A stretch of DNA of 10,784 nt from an uncultured Bacteroidota bacterium. GTDB taxonomy: Bacteria; Bacteroidota; Bacteroidia; NS11-12g; UBA955. The position numbers and the translations under genes were made by a program. Below, in pieces: positions 1 to 6,798 of this stretch. Numbering within the stretch: position 1 is the stretch's first letter; each line of letters begins with the position of its first letter. The stretch is taken from contig CAIRMY010000286.1 in the NCBI GenBank assembly GCA_903879775.1, forward strand, positions 1 through 10,784, read 5' to 3'. Below the pieces are notes generated by a model. That model saw only the letters and a list, made by a program, of their open reading frames with translations, had not been told where the DNA came from and did not search any database.

Positions 1-445
1 AAATGGTTCGATGTTTTATGCGACCAATTTTAGTTTAGGTGTTAATTTATTTTTCTTGGCCAACAAATTCTTAGCAAGGCTAATGAACAACTATCCAGAG
101 TACAATTGCTCCATTCAAGAAATTCATCACACAGAAAAAAAAGATGCACCCAGTGGAACTGCAATTACCACTGCGGAAGGCATTGTCGAAAATCATGAAC
201 AATACGAGCAATGGTCTCTATCGGACAATTCAGATAAATCAATAAATATTGAGGCATTGAGATTGCCAAATGTTCCTGGCACACACCATGTAAATTATGA
301 AAGTGATGTCGATCGTATCACACTCAGTCACGAGGCAAAAAGTAGAGACGGCTTTGCACTGGGTTCAATTGTTGCAGCTGAATGGCTTTTTTCTAAAAAA
401 GGTGTTTATAATATGAAAGACTTACTTAATTTTGACAAATCGTAA
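1..445 (+). CDS. dapB: 4-hydroxy-tetrahydrodipicolinate reductase, 3' part
   Basis: Cytosolic enzyme of the diaminopimelate/lysine pathway. It reduces hydroxy-tetrahydrodipicolinate with NAD(P)H, feeding both lysine and peptidoglycan synthesis. The reading frame is open from base 2, so the gene begins upstream of the window and the ATG at 11 is internal (the preceding codons read N-G-S). Seen here are the segment ATNFSLGVNLFF and the family signature HHTEKKDAPSGTA, which carries the paired histidines (catalytic and substrate-binding), the conserved lysine and the substrate-binding loop. A later segment, LRLPNVPGTHHVNY, and the C-terminal helix also fit. The N-terminal nucleotide-binding fold is missing only because of the window edge; about 147 residues remain, roughly the last 60% of a typical 235-240-residue Bacteroidota DapB. 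The stop is 6 bases before lepB, so the two genes are probably co-transcribed. Confidence 0.95.
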   Translation, partial: NGSMFYATNFSLGVNLFFLANKFLARLMNNYPEYNCSIQEIHHTEKKDAPSGTAITTAEGIVENHEQYEQWSLSDNSDKSINIEALRLPNVPGTHHVNYESDVDRITLSHEAKSRDGFALGSIVAAEWLFSKKGVYNMKDLLNFDKS

Positions 446-451
446 TTAAAT

Positions 452-2032
452 ATGGAAAGCTACAATTTAGCATTATTTTTAGGCTTATGGATAGCCGCAT
501 TTGTTCTCACTAGACTTGGTTTGTCGAGAATGTTTAAACTTGCAGGTCAAAACCCGCTATTGGCTTGGGTTCCAATTTTAAACTGGTGGTATTGGATAAA
601 AATTGTTGGTAGACCAAAATGGTATATGATTGGAATGGTCATACCTGGTGTGAACATTCTTTTTAGCTTCAACATTAAACTCGACATTCTAAGAAGTTTT
701 GGAAAACACAAATTTTGGGAACAGTTCTTTGGGATTGTTTTTACATTTATTTACTTCCCTATTTTGTTCTTTAATAAAGATTTGAAATATTTTGGCGAAG
801 GTGGTAACAAAGATTGGAGAGTAAAATATGTTCCTGTAGGAAGTGGTGCCAGAGAATGGGCAGATGCACTTCTGTTCGCTGCTTATGTTGCTGGAGGGAT
901 GAGGGCTTTATATTTCGATTTGTATCAAATTCCAACGCCTTCTATGGAATCAAACTTAATGGTTGGTGATTATCTTGTGGTGAGTCGTGCGAAAATTGGA
1001 ATGCGCATTCCTTTAACCCCAATTACTGTGCCTGTAGTTGCGCCAAAAGAAATCTTAGGCTTTAAAGCATACTCTGATTTAATTGAATTGCCGTATATGC
1101 GCTTACCGGGTTGGTATACAATTAAAAATAACGATGTCATTGTATTTAACTGGCCTGCAGATGAAGGATTCCCTACCGATAAAAAAGACAATTTTGTGAA
1201 GCGTTGTGTGGGTGTTCCTGGTGATCAATTAAAGGTGGTTAAGGGTCAAGTTTACATTAACAACAAAAAATTGCCAACTGTAGGGAAACAACAAAAAAGA
1301 TACTTGGTCTTATTAAAAGAAGGGATCACTCAAGATTTTCTTTTAGAAAACGAATTGGGTGATTTCAACATTCCAGATCATATTGCCCCTGACATTTTAA
1401 CTATGACTGAAAAAGCCGGTGGACGATTGATTCCTTATTTAATTTATACTTGGCCAGAAAACGCCGATAAAATTAGAAAACATAGCATGGTGAGTATGAT
1501 TATAGACGACTCTCATGATGAAGGCGACATGATTTCAGATGAAAATGGCAAACCTCAAATGATTCGTAGAAAATACTTCCCGAATATCGATGGAAATAAT
1601 TATTTAAAGCATGATTGGGATTTAAATAACTACGGTCCTATTTATTTACCAAAACGAGGTGAAACAATAAAACTCACTAAAGAAAATTGGGATATATTGA
1701 AAACAGCCATCAATACATACGAACATGCCAATATTGTGACTCAAGATGGCAAATTCTATTCTGGTGGCGGAAGCGGTCCTGAAATCACTCAATATACCTT
1801 TAAAATGGGTTATTATTGGATGATGGGTGATAATCGTTACAATAGTTTAGATTCTCGTGCTTGGGGATATGTTCCTGAAGATCATGTTATTGGAAAACCA
1901 TTATTTACCTTCTTTGGACTAAAGAAAGTTATAGCTCTTGATGAAATTGGTAGACCTCTAATTCAAGATCAAACCATGATCTATGATTCTAAAGGAATCA
2001 GATGGAATAAAATTTTCAGCTGGATTCACTAG
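452..2032 (+). CDS. lepB: Type I signal peptidase, long Bacteroidota form
   Basis: Inner-membrane serine protease that removes signal peptides from Sec/Tat-exported proteins. The 526 residues divide into three parts. Residues 1-120 are hydrophobic, with likely membrane segments near 6-20, 56-75 and 90-107, and resemble the extra N-terminal domain (DUF5684-like) of Bacteroidota LepB. A further membrane segment near 136-155 leads into the peptidase. Catalytic boxes are intact: nucleophile Ser164 in PTPSME, general-base Lys250 in FVKRCVGVPGD, and the GDNRYNSLDSRAWGYVP box at 459-475. About 190 residues (262-450) separate the Lys box from the GDN box, much more than in minimal signal peptidases, and probably form an enlarged periplasmic domain. 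The ATG at 452 follows dapB by 6 bases. A strong hairpin terminator follows the stop. Family assignment is secure; the role of the extra regions is unknown to me. Confidence 0.95.
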   Translation: MESYNLALFLGLWIAAFVLTRLGLSRMFKLAGQNPLLAWVPILNWWYWIKIVGRPKWYMIGMVIPGVNILFSFNIKLDILRSFGKHKFWEQFFGIVFTFIYFPILFFNKDLKYFGEGGNKDWRVKYVPVGSGAREWADALLFAAYVAGGMRALYFDLYQIPTPSMESNLMVGDYLVVSRAKIGMRIPLTPITVPVVAPKEILGFKAYSDLIELPYMRLPGWYTIKNNDVIVFNWPADEGFPTDKKDNFVKRCVGVPGDQLKVVKGQVYINNKKLPTVGKQQKRYLVLLKEGITQDFLLENELGDFNIPDHIAPDILTMTEKAGGRLIPYLIYTWPENADKIRKHSMVSMIIDDSHDEGDMISDENGKPQMIRRKYFPNIDGNNYLKHDWDLNNYGPIYLPKRGETIKLTKENWDILKTAINTYEHANIVTQDGKFYSGGGSGPEITQYTFKMGYYWMMGDNRYNSLDSRAWGYVPEDHVIGKPLFTFFGLKKVIALDEIGRPLIQDQTMIYDSKGIRWNKIFSWIH

Positions 2033-2050
2033 ATTTCAATTCATTTAAAC

Positions 2051-2090
2051 GAGAAAGGCATTGGGGTTCCAATGCCTTTTTCTTTTCTTA
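2051..2090 (+). terminator. Rho-independent terminator after lepB
   Basis: A perfect 11-bp stem (AAAGGCATTGG at 2054-2064 pairing with CCAATGCCTTT at 2069-2079) closes a GGTT loop. The stem can extend to 2051/2082 with one G-T pair. On the plus strand the T-rich tail TTTTTCTTTTCTT follows, as expected for intrinsic termination of dapB-lepB. It lies between convergent genes. The minus-strand continuation (CTCGTTTAAA) is only weakly T-rich, so it may also slow the opposing operon but is a poorer terminator in that direction. Confidence 0.85.
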
Positions 2091-2101
2091 TTTTATGAGA
2101 A

Positions 2102-3784
2102 TTAGAAAATTTGTTGATTTCTATTTTGAGTAAAATTGTACTTAAACGATAAAAACAAGTAATTGTCTTTTAGCTGTAATTTGCTTGTTTGATTTCTAAA
2201 TTGATGTGTAAATTGCACCATGAAATTAGGTAAAATAAAATAGCTAGCCTCAGTGAAGAAGTTGAATATATATTCTTTCTGTCCCTGTCCAATTTCGGAA
2301 TATTTCTTATCCTGAGCACTGTAATAATTCTTCCTGATATCCGATCCATAATTCTCTCCACCGATATCAAATCCCTTCATTGCAAAAGATGTTATATTTC
2401 TGAACGTCCATCTTTGGTAATTCCTTGGTTGAACAAATATTCTCATTAAAACTTCTCTAAAATTACTTTCTAAGGGATGGGCCAATGATTGATTGTAAGA
2501 TGAGTAGTAATTATTGGACCAATGCGAATACGTATATGGTCTAACTTGGTTCATCTCTAAATTCAAGTATCCACTCTTAAGGAATTGAAATTCAGGCTTG
2601 TAATATAATCCAAGTTGAAATGCAAATTTATTCAAATAAGAATTTGTAGTCAATGCACTTTTTACATTAAACTCGTCCAAAACCAACTGTGTATAAAACA
2701 TTAACTCACGCTTGGTAAGTTTTGCATCTAATGCAATGAGTGCATTATCACCAGAGCCCAAATCTCTCTCAATTGCCCTATAAAAAATAATTGGATTAAA
2801 GTAATTTGCATCAAATCTGTTTCCTTCTCGGCTCTGAATAATCATTTCGGTCAATCCCAATTCCAACCCAATTTTTTTAAACTCTAAAGATCCACGATGA
2901 AGTGCTAAATACTTTTTATTCAATATCTTATTTGAATCTACAGATAAATTGCCAACCAATTCTTTGAATAAATTTTGATATTTAAAAGGACCTAATGTAT
3001 AATTGATTTGAAGAAACAATGATGGTGGAGCGAAATCGCTCAAGATTAAACTTCGCATCCCATTTCCAATAAATTGCTTATCGTTACCAAAAGTCGCTAT
3101 AATTTGATAAATCAAATCTTTACTGTTTAAATCCTTTTTCTCAAGCAATTTTGCACTCACGTAACCTGTAGCATAGAAATAATCTACATATCCAAAAGAA
3201 TTGCGATAATACTTACCAATTCCTGGATAAACCCTGTTGCTATCTCTATAATTATCGATATTTCTTCGGTAATCGGCTTGATAATCCATGACCGTGGTAT
3301 GAAATGCAAATTTCTCACCGAATTGACCATAAAACTCAACTCCTCTACCGTTGAACAATGATGAATCGGTGAATTGCGATTTAGGACCATAAGATAAATC
3401 TAACACTGGATTAATCACAAAATAATCAGACCTATCGGAACTTTCCCAACTAAAAAATCGATTGGGATTCTGAAATAGTGATTGCTCACCTAATTTCTTA
3501 ATGAAATTCAAATTGGTAAATGGAACACGTTTATTTCCATAATATTCAGGATTATTCCAAGAAAAATAAGAAAAATTATGGTTTGAAAATTCCGAATTTT
3601 GTGAATCTGTGCAAACATTATCAATTGATTGAGGTACAAATCGATTTGTAGAAATATTTCTCAAATCCAGAGAATTCCTAAAATCGTCTTCTATCGTATT
3701 TGCTTGTATAAGTCGATATTGCCCAATGGCAAAATGACATGATGCAAACAAAAAAATTAAACTCGTTTTTTTTTTATATCTCAT
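2102..3784 (-). CDS. RemB/Wzi-like outer-membrane beta-barrel protein
   Basis: Predicted outer-membrane protein of 560 residues. The N-terminus has a basic stretch (RYKKK), a hydrophobic core and a likely signal-peptidase cleavage after AIG at residue 21. The rest is rich in aromatic, alternating-pattern strands and ends near an amphipathic strand, LFLSFKYNF, as barrel proteins do. I recognise blocks shared by Bacteroidota proteins annotated as capsule assembly Wzi family or gliding motility protein RemB: FGNDKQFIGNGMRSLILSDF at 232-251, YFNPIIFYRAIE at 328-339 followed by GSGDNALIAL, and VRPYTYSH...NQSLAHPL at 414-438. A role in surface polysaccharide attachment or surface motility is therefore possible but inferred. 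The start codon directly abuts the asparaginase stop (TAAATG), suggesting translational coupling. A run of ten A's covers codons 4-7. This is the last gene of the five-gene cluster. Confidence 0.72.
   Translation of the reverse strand: MRYKKKTSLIFLFASCHFAIGQYRLIQANTIEDDFRNSLDLRNISTNRFVPQSIDNVCTDSQNSEFSNHNFSYFSWNNPEYYGNKRVPFTNLNFIKKLGEQSLFQNPNRFFSWESSDRSDYFVINPVLDLSYGPKSQFTDSSLFNGRGVEFYGQFGEKFAFHTTVMDYQADYRRNIDNYRDSNRVYPGIGKYYRNSFGYVDYFYATGYVSAKLLEKKDLNSKDLIYQIIATFGNDKQFIGNGMRSLILSDFAPPSLFLQINYTLGPFKYQNLFKELVGNLSVDSNKILNKKYLALHRGSLEFKKIGLELGLTEMIIQSREGNRFDANYFNPIIFYRAIERDLGSGDNALIALDAKLTKRELMFYTQLVLDEFNVKSALTTNSYLNKFAFQLGLYYKPEFQFLKSGYLNLEMNQVRPYTYSHWSNNYYSSYNQSLAHPLESNFREVLMRIFVQPRNYQRWTFRNITSFAMKGFDIGGENYGSDIRKNYYSAQDKKYSEIGQGQKEYIFNFFTEASYFILPNFMVQFTHQFRNQTSKLQLKDNYLFLSFKYNFTQNRNQQIF
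3766..3775 (-). repeat. Ten-A homopolymer inside the RemB/Wzi-like gene
   Basis: Ten consecutive T on the plus strand read as ten A in codons 4-7 of the outer-membrane protein gene (the KKK of the signal-peptide basic region plus the first base of the next codon). It is the longest single-base run I noticed. Gain or loss of one base would shift the frame immediately after the start codon, so the tract could allow on/off switching by polymerase slippage. AT-rich genomes also make such runs by chance. Confidence 0.9.
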
Positions 3785-4795
3785 TTATTGATTCATTGGA
3801 GGAACATTAACCACAACGCTTCTTCCAACTTTAATTCCTGCGAAATTTTTAATTTCACATTCTCCATACGCATCGAGCAGTTTGTATTCCTCAGTTGTAA
3901 TTAATTCTAAATTTAACAACAATTCTTGTGCCACTTGATATTGTGGACCCATTTTACCATCATCTATTTTAATGGCGATTCCCCATTTTTTATCAAGAAT
4001 AGACAAACTATACACCCCATCGGCTCCTGTTTTACCGATGATTCTACCATTGGTGATTTTCATGAGGTCGGTACAATAACGTTGAGTTCCTGCAACTAAT
4101 TCAGGATATTTCGTTACGGCCGAAACTATTTTTTTACAAGCTTCCGTAATATTATCATCTCCAAAATGATTGGCTATCAAATTCTTATATGCAATGGCTT
4201 GTTTGTAAACACTCATTCCATAAATTGGAGCACTACATCCATCTATAGCAGGAATGAGCTCGTTTTCAGGAACTTCATAGAACATTGAAATATATTTCTT
4301 GATTTCAATTTGCAGAGGATGGTTTGGCGATAAATAACTTTTTATGTCGGCATGATGCGCTTTACACCATGCTAAGAAACCTGCATGTTTTCCACTACAA
4401 TTGTTGTGAAGTTGCGTCGGATCTTTATCGTTCTTGATCATTAAATACAAATCTTTTTTCAATGTTGGAGCTTGCGCCCCACACTGTAAATCAGATTCGC
4501 CAAGCTGAAGTCCCCCAAGAATTTTACTCACTAAATCTTCGTGCATCTTTTCTCCATTGTGAGAACCACACATAATTGCGAGATCTTCAAGAGATAAATT
4601 TAATTGATCAAAGGCACCTGAAACAAGCAAAGGAAGATGCTGAAAATATTTCATTGCCGACCTTGGAAATGCAACTTGATTAATATCTCCTATTGAATAA
4701 ATGACTTCACCGGCTTCATTTACAACACAAATAACACCGCGATGAAAACTTTCTACAGCATTCCCACGAAAAACTTCTACTAAAATTGGATTCAT
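3785..4795 (-). CDS. L-asparaginase, class 3 (Rhizobium etli type)
   Basis: Predicted to hydrolyse L-asparagine to aspartate and ammonia. The 336 residues match the Asparaginase_II family (PF06089), unrelated to E. coli AnsA/AnsB. Residues known from the R. etli enzyme ReAV are all present at a consistent offset: the two Ser-Lys tandems map to Ser46/Lys49 (PRSAMK) and Ser78 (CGSHNGE) with Lys255 (IIGKTGADG), and the zinc-site residues map to Cys133 and Lys136 (NNCSGKHAG) and Cys187 (DGCSAP). Cys241 matches a further conserved cysteine. There is no signal peptide, so it should be cytosolic. It starts 1 base after the pyrB stop (TAA-A-ATG) and abuts the downstream barrel gene. Placement next to pyrB suggests local aspartate supply for pyrimidine synthesis; that link is inference. 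Substrate preference cannot be read from sequence. Confidence 0.88.
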   Translation of the reverse strand: MNPILVEVFRGNAVESFHRGVICVVNEAGEVIYSIGDINQVAFPRSAMKYFQHLPLLVSGAFDQLNLSLEDLAIMCGSHNGEKMHEDLVSKILGGLQLGESDLQCGAQAPTLKKDLYLMIKNDKDPTQLHNNCSGKHAGFLAWCKAHHADIKSYLSPNHPLQIEIKKYISMFYEVPENELIPAIDGCSAPIYGMSVYKQAIAYKNLIANHFGDDNITEACKKIVSAVTKYPELVAGTQRYCTDLMKITNGRIIGKTGADGVYSLSILDKKWGIAIKIDDGKMGPQYQVAQELLLNLELITTEEYKLLDAYGECEIKNFAGIKVGRSVVVNVPPMNQ

Positions 4796-4796
4796 T

Positions 4797-5723
4797 TTAT
4801 AATTGATGTTGAGCCAATAAAAACAATACCGCCATTCTTACAGCAACACCATTTTCAACTTGCTCCAATATAATACTTTGTTGACTATCAGCCACTTCAC
4901 TTGTAATTTCAACACCTCTATTGATGGGGCCTGGGTGCATAATTACAATTTCTTTTTCTAATTTATTTAACCTTTCCATATTCAATCCAAACAAGTTGGA
5001 ATATTCCTTCAATGAAGGGAAAAATCTTTGATCTTGGCGCTCAAGTTGAATTCTTAGCATGTTTGCCACATCACACCATGATAGGGCTTCATCGAGATTG
5101 TGCGATACTTTAACACCCAATTGTTCAATGTGTTTTGGAATTAATGTTGAAGGGCCACAAACCATCACTTCTGCACCTAATAATTGCAAACAATAAATAT
5201 TGCTTAAGGCCACTCGCGAATGTTTAATATCGCCAACAATCACGATTTTTTTACCTTCCAGAGAACCTAGTTTATTACGTATTGAAAAGGCATCTAATAA
5301 AGCTTGAGTTGGATGCTCATGTGTACCATCGCCAGCATTTACAATTTGCGATTTCACATTTTTCGCTAAAAACATACATGCTCCAGGCGCGGGGTGACGC
5401 ATTACAACCATATCGACTTTCATGCTTAAAATGTTATTGACCGTATCAATTAGGGTTTCACCCTTTTTAACACTAGATGACGAAGATGAAAAGTTAATAA
5501 TATCGGCGCCTAATCGTTTTTCAGCCAATTCAAAAGACACGCGTGTTCTTGTAGAATTTTCAAAAAACAAATTTGCAATAGTGATGTCTCGCAAGGCGGG
5601 TGTTTTTTTTACAGGAGCTTGCAAAAGACTTAAAAAATTATCAGCAGTTTCAAAAATTGTATGAATCTGATTGGCGTTCATACCTTTAATTCCTAACAAA
5701 TGATTCAATTCACCTTTATTCAT
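4797..5723 (-). CDS. pyrB: Aspartate carbamoyltransferase catalytic subunit
   Basis: Catalyses carbamoyl phosphate + aspartate to carbamoyl aspartate, the first committed step of pyrimidine synthesis. It is full length at 308 residues. Visible motifs are the carbamoyl-phosphate loop ENSTRTR at 55-61, the 80s loop SSSVKKGET with a serine near 83 and Lys87 for the neighbouring active site, VMRHP at 107-111, HPTQALLD at 137-144 and HPGPINRG at 263-270. I chose the ATG at 5723 because it gives the normal N-terminus (MNKGELNHLLGIK) and makes an ATGA overlap with the pyrR stop. A GTG-type start at 5747 would add eight residues (MVIRRQQE) that look like read-through of the pyrR end. No regulatory subunit gene pyrI is adjacent. 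The enzyme is probably the PyrI-free trimeric type, though pyrI could lie elsewhere. Confidence 0.95.
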   Translation of the reverse strand: MNKGELNHLLGIKGMNANQIHTIFETADNFLSLLQAPVKKTPALRDITIANLFFENSTRTRVSFELAEKRLGADIINFSSSSSSVKKGETLIDTVNNILSMKVDMVVMRHPAPGACMFLAKNVKSQIVNAGDGTHEHPTQALLDAFSIRNKLGSLEGKKIVIVGDIKHSRVALSNIYCLQLLGAEVMVCGPSTLIPKHIEQLGVKVSHNLDEALSWCDVANMLRIQLERQDQRFFPSLKEYSNLFGLNMERLNKLEKEIVIMHPGPINRGVEITSEVADSQQSIILEQVENGVAVRMAVLFLLAQHQL

Positions 5724-6274
5724 TTCTTGTTGTCTTCTAATAACCAAACTTGTACTAAATTTTCAGATTGCCACTCAACTTTTACAAAATCATTTGTATT
5801 TCTCGAATCGATAGTTACACCTGTATAATCTGGCTTTATAGGCAATTCGCGTTGAAATCTTCGATCCACTAAAACCATCAATTCGACGCGATTGGGTCTA
5901 CCGAAGCTCATGATTGCATCAATTGCAGACCTCACGCTTCTTCCAGTAAATAAAACATCATCGACAATAATAATATTTTTATTTTCAGTTGAAAAATTAA
6001 CTGTTGAAGGTTTGGGGAGATGAAAACCACCCCTACCTATGTCATCTCTAAAAAAGGTATGATCTACTTCACCATATAGAATGTCATGATGACCTAAGCT
6101 ATTGATATGTTCTTTGATGGCTTTAGCCAATTGGATTCCACGTGGTTGCAAACCGATAATTGCAGTATTGCTTAAATCCTTATGATTTTCAATCAATTGC
6201 AACGCAAACCTCTGAATAATCAGATTGGCTTTTTGGGTATCTACCAGTATTTTAGGATTGGCGTTATTTGTCAT
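5720..6274 (-). CDS. pyrR: PyrR: pyrimidine regulator / uracil phosphoribosyltransferase
   Basis: A 184-residue type I phosphoribosyltransferase. PyrR converts uracil and PRPP to UMP, and in Firmicutes it also binds pyr mRNA to attenuate transcription. The PRPP-binding motif IIIVDDVLFTGRSV is at 101-114, GLQPRG at 41-46, DHTFFRDD at 71-78 and LVDRRFQRELPIKPDYTG at 135-152, all matching the PyrR subgroup rather than Upp. Its stop overlaps the pyrB start (ATGA), and its start overlaps the last 11 bases of the upstream EVE gene, so the three are translated as a unit. I see no PyrR-type anti-antiterminator hairpin or attenuator before it or before the EVE gene, whose leader is very short, so RNA-based regulation at this locus is not supported by the sequence. 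Confidence 0.93.
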   Translation of the reverse strand: MTNNANPKILVDTQKANLIIQRFALQLIENHKDLSNTAIIGLQPRGIQLAKAIKEHINSLGHHDILYGEVDHTFFRDDIGRGGFHLPKPSTVNFSTENKNIIIVDDVLFTGRSVRSAIDAIMSFGRPNRVELMVLVDRRFQRELPIKPDYTGVTIDSRNTNDFVKVEWQSENLVQVWLLEDNKK

Positions 6275-6674
6275 TCGATAATTGTAAAATTATATTGTAT
6301 TCATCTTCAGAAAGGGCAATGACCGACAATCGTGGCTGGCGTAAAAGTCCCATTTGCGTCAAACGAGGGTCAGATTTCATTTTTTCGAGGGACACTGTGT
6401 TTGCAAGCGCTTCTAAGGGCTTTACATCTACCACAACCCATGCAGTTTCATCTGTGGTTGGGTCTTGATATGCAGGATTTACGATTTCAGCAATTCCAAC
6501 AATTTCTTTTCCCTCATTGGAATGATAAAAAAAACACTTATCGCCGGCCGACATTGCTTGCAAGTTATTTCGGGCTTGGTAATTACGCACACCATCCCAA
6601 AACGTTTGCTGATCTTTTACGAATTGAGTCCATGAATACTTAAAAGGTTCGGACTTAATTAGCCAAAATTTCAT
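6264..6674 (-). CDS. EVE domain (PUA-like) protein
   Basis: A small single-domain protein of 136 residues, complete and typical of stand-alone EVE proteins (DUF55, related to human THYN1). The hallmark N-terminus MKFWLIKSEP, the block WDGVRNYQARNNLQAM at 26-41, GDKCFFYHSNEGKEIVGIAEI at 44-64 and DETAWVVVDVKPL at 75-87 are clear. EVE domains belong to the PUASH fold group that binds modified bases; known or proposed ligands are 5-methylcytosine-type DNA bases or modified RNA bases. The actual ligand here is unknown. No restriction endonuclease domain is fused or adjacent, so nothing ties it to DNA restriction. It is the first gene of the minus-strand cluster and overlaps pyrR by 11 bases. The ATG at 6674 is fixed by the conserved MKxWLxKSEP start. 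Confidence 0.93.
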   Translation of the reverse strand: MKFWLIKSEPFKYSWTQFVKDQQTFWDGVRNYQARNNLQAMSAGDKCFFYHSNEGKEIVGIAEIVNPAYQDPTTDETAWVVVDVKPLEALANTVSLEKMKSDPRLTQMGLLRQPRLSVIALSEDEYNIILQLSNDK

Positions 6675-6678
6675 AAGG

Positions 6679-6686
6679 CAAAGTAA
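6679..6686 (-). promoter_or_regulatory. Possible -7 element for the EVE-pyr cluster
   Basis: On the minus strand TTACTTTG differs at one position from the Bacteroidota -7 consensus TAnnTTTG and is followed by CCTT and the EVE start codon. I could not find a convincing -33 TTG at the expected distance. If this is the promoter, transcription would begin almost at the ATG, giving a leaderless or nearly leaderless message. This is a weak call. Confidence 0.3.
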
Positions 6687-6769
6687 AAATAAAAACCCGA
6701 AAAGAAAAAATTTATCTTTTTTATGGACATTATTTGGAAATGATAAAAATACATTGTTAATTTACATAT

Positions 6770-6779
6770 CAAATATTTG
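6770..6779. promoter_or_regulatory. 10-bp palindrome CAAATATTTG, candidate operator
   Basis: CAAATATTTG is a perfect dyad 20 bases before the ATG of the XRE-S24 gene and overlaps its possible -7 element. An inverted partial copy (TATTTGG) lies at 6731-6737. Self-repression through a dyad over the promoter is common for CI/LexA-like regulators, so this could be its operator. In DNA this AT-rich a 10-bp palindrome can occur by chance, so confidence is low. Confidence 0.25.
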
Positions 6780-6798
6780 CCAATTAAATTATCAAAAC

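Larger units (their letters stand above)
6675..6798. other. Divergent intergenic region
   Basis: This is the longest gene-free stretch in the window (124 bases), between the EVE gene (minus) and the XRE-S24 regulator (plus). It is extremely AT-rich with A and T tracts. It must hold the promoters for both sides, but neither is a clear consensus match. The plus-strand candidate -7 is AATATTTG (6772-6779, one mismatch to TAnnTTTG) inside a perfect 10-bp palindrome. A TTG at 6754-6756 lies only 15 bases upstream of it, shorter than usual for a -33 element. Confidence 0.6.

Noticed and set aside
3725..3784. Lipobox-like LFASC in the signal peptide of the barrel protein
   Set aside because: The residue at -3 is Phe rather than Leu, and the barrel-type C-terminus and the AIG cleavage site a few residues later fit an ordinary signal peptide better. 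A lipoprotein cannot be fully excluded.
5724..5747. Upstream start for pyrB at 5747
   Set aside because: It would overlap pyrR by 28 bases and add residues unlike PyrB N-termini; the ATG at 5723 makes the common ATGA overlap and a normal N-terminus.
6700..6720. Inverted AAAAGA/TCTTTT arms in the divergent intergenic region
   Set aside because: Arms are six bases of near-homopolymer sequence in very AT-rich DNA, so chance is the simplest explanation.
6754..6798. In-frame TTG start upstream of the XRE-S24 gene adding 15 residues
   Set aside because: The added residues do not resemble an XRE N-terminus, the region overlaps the likely promoter, and the ATG at 6799 gives a standard start.
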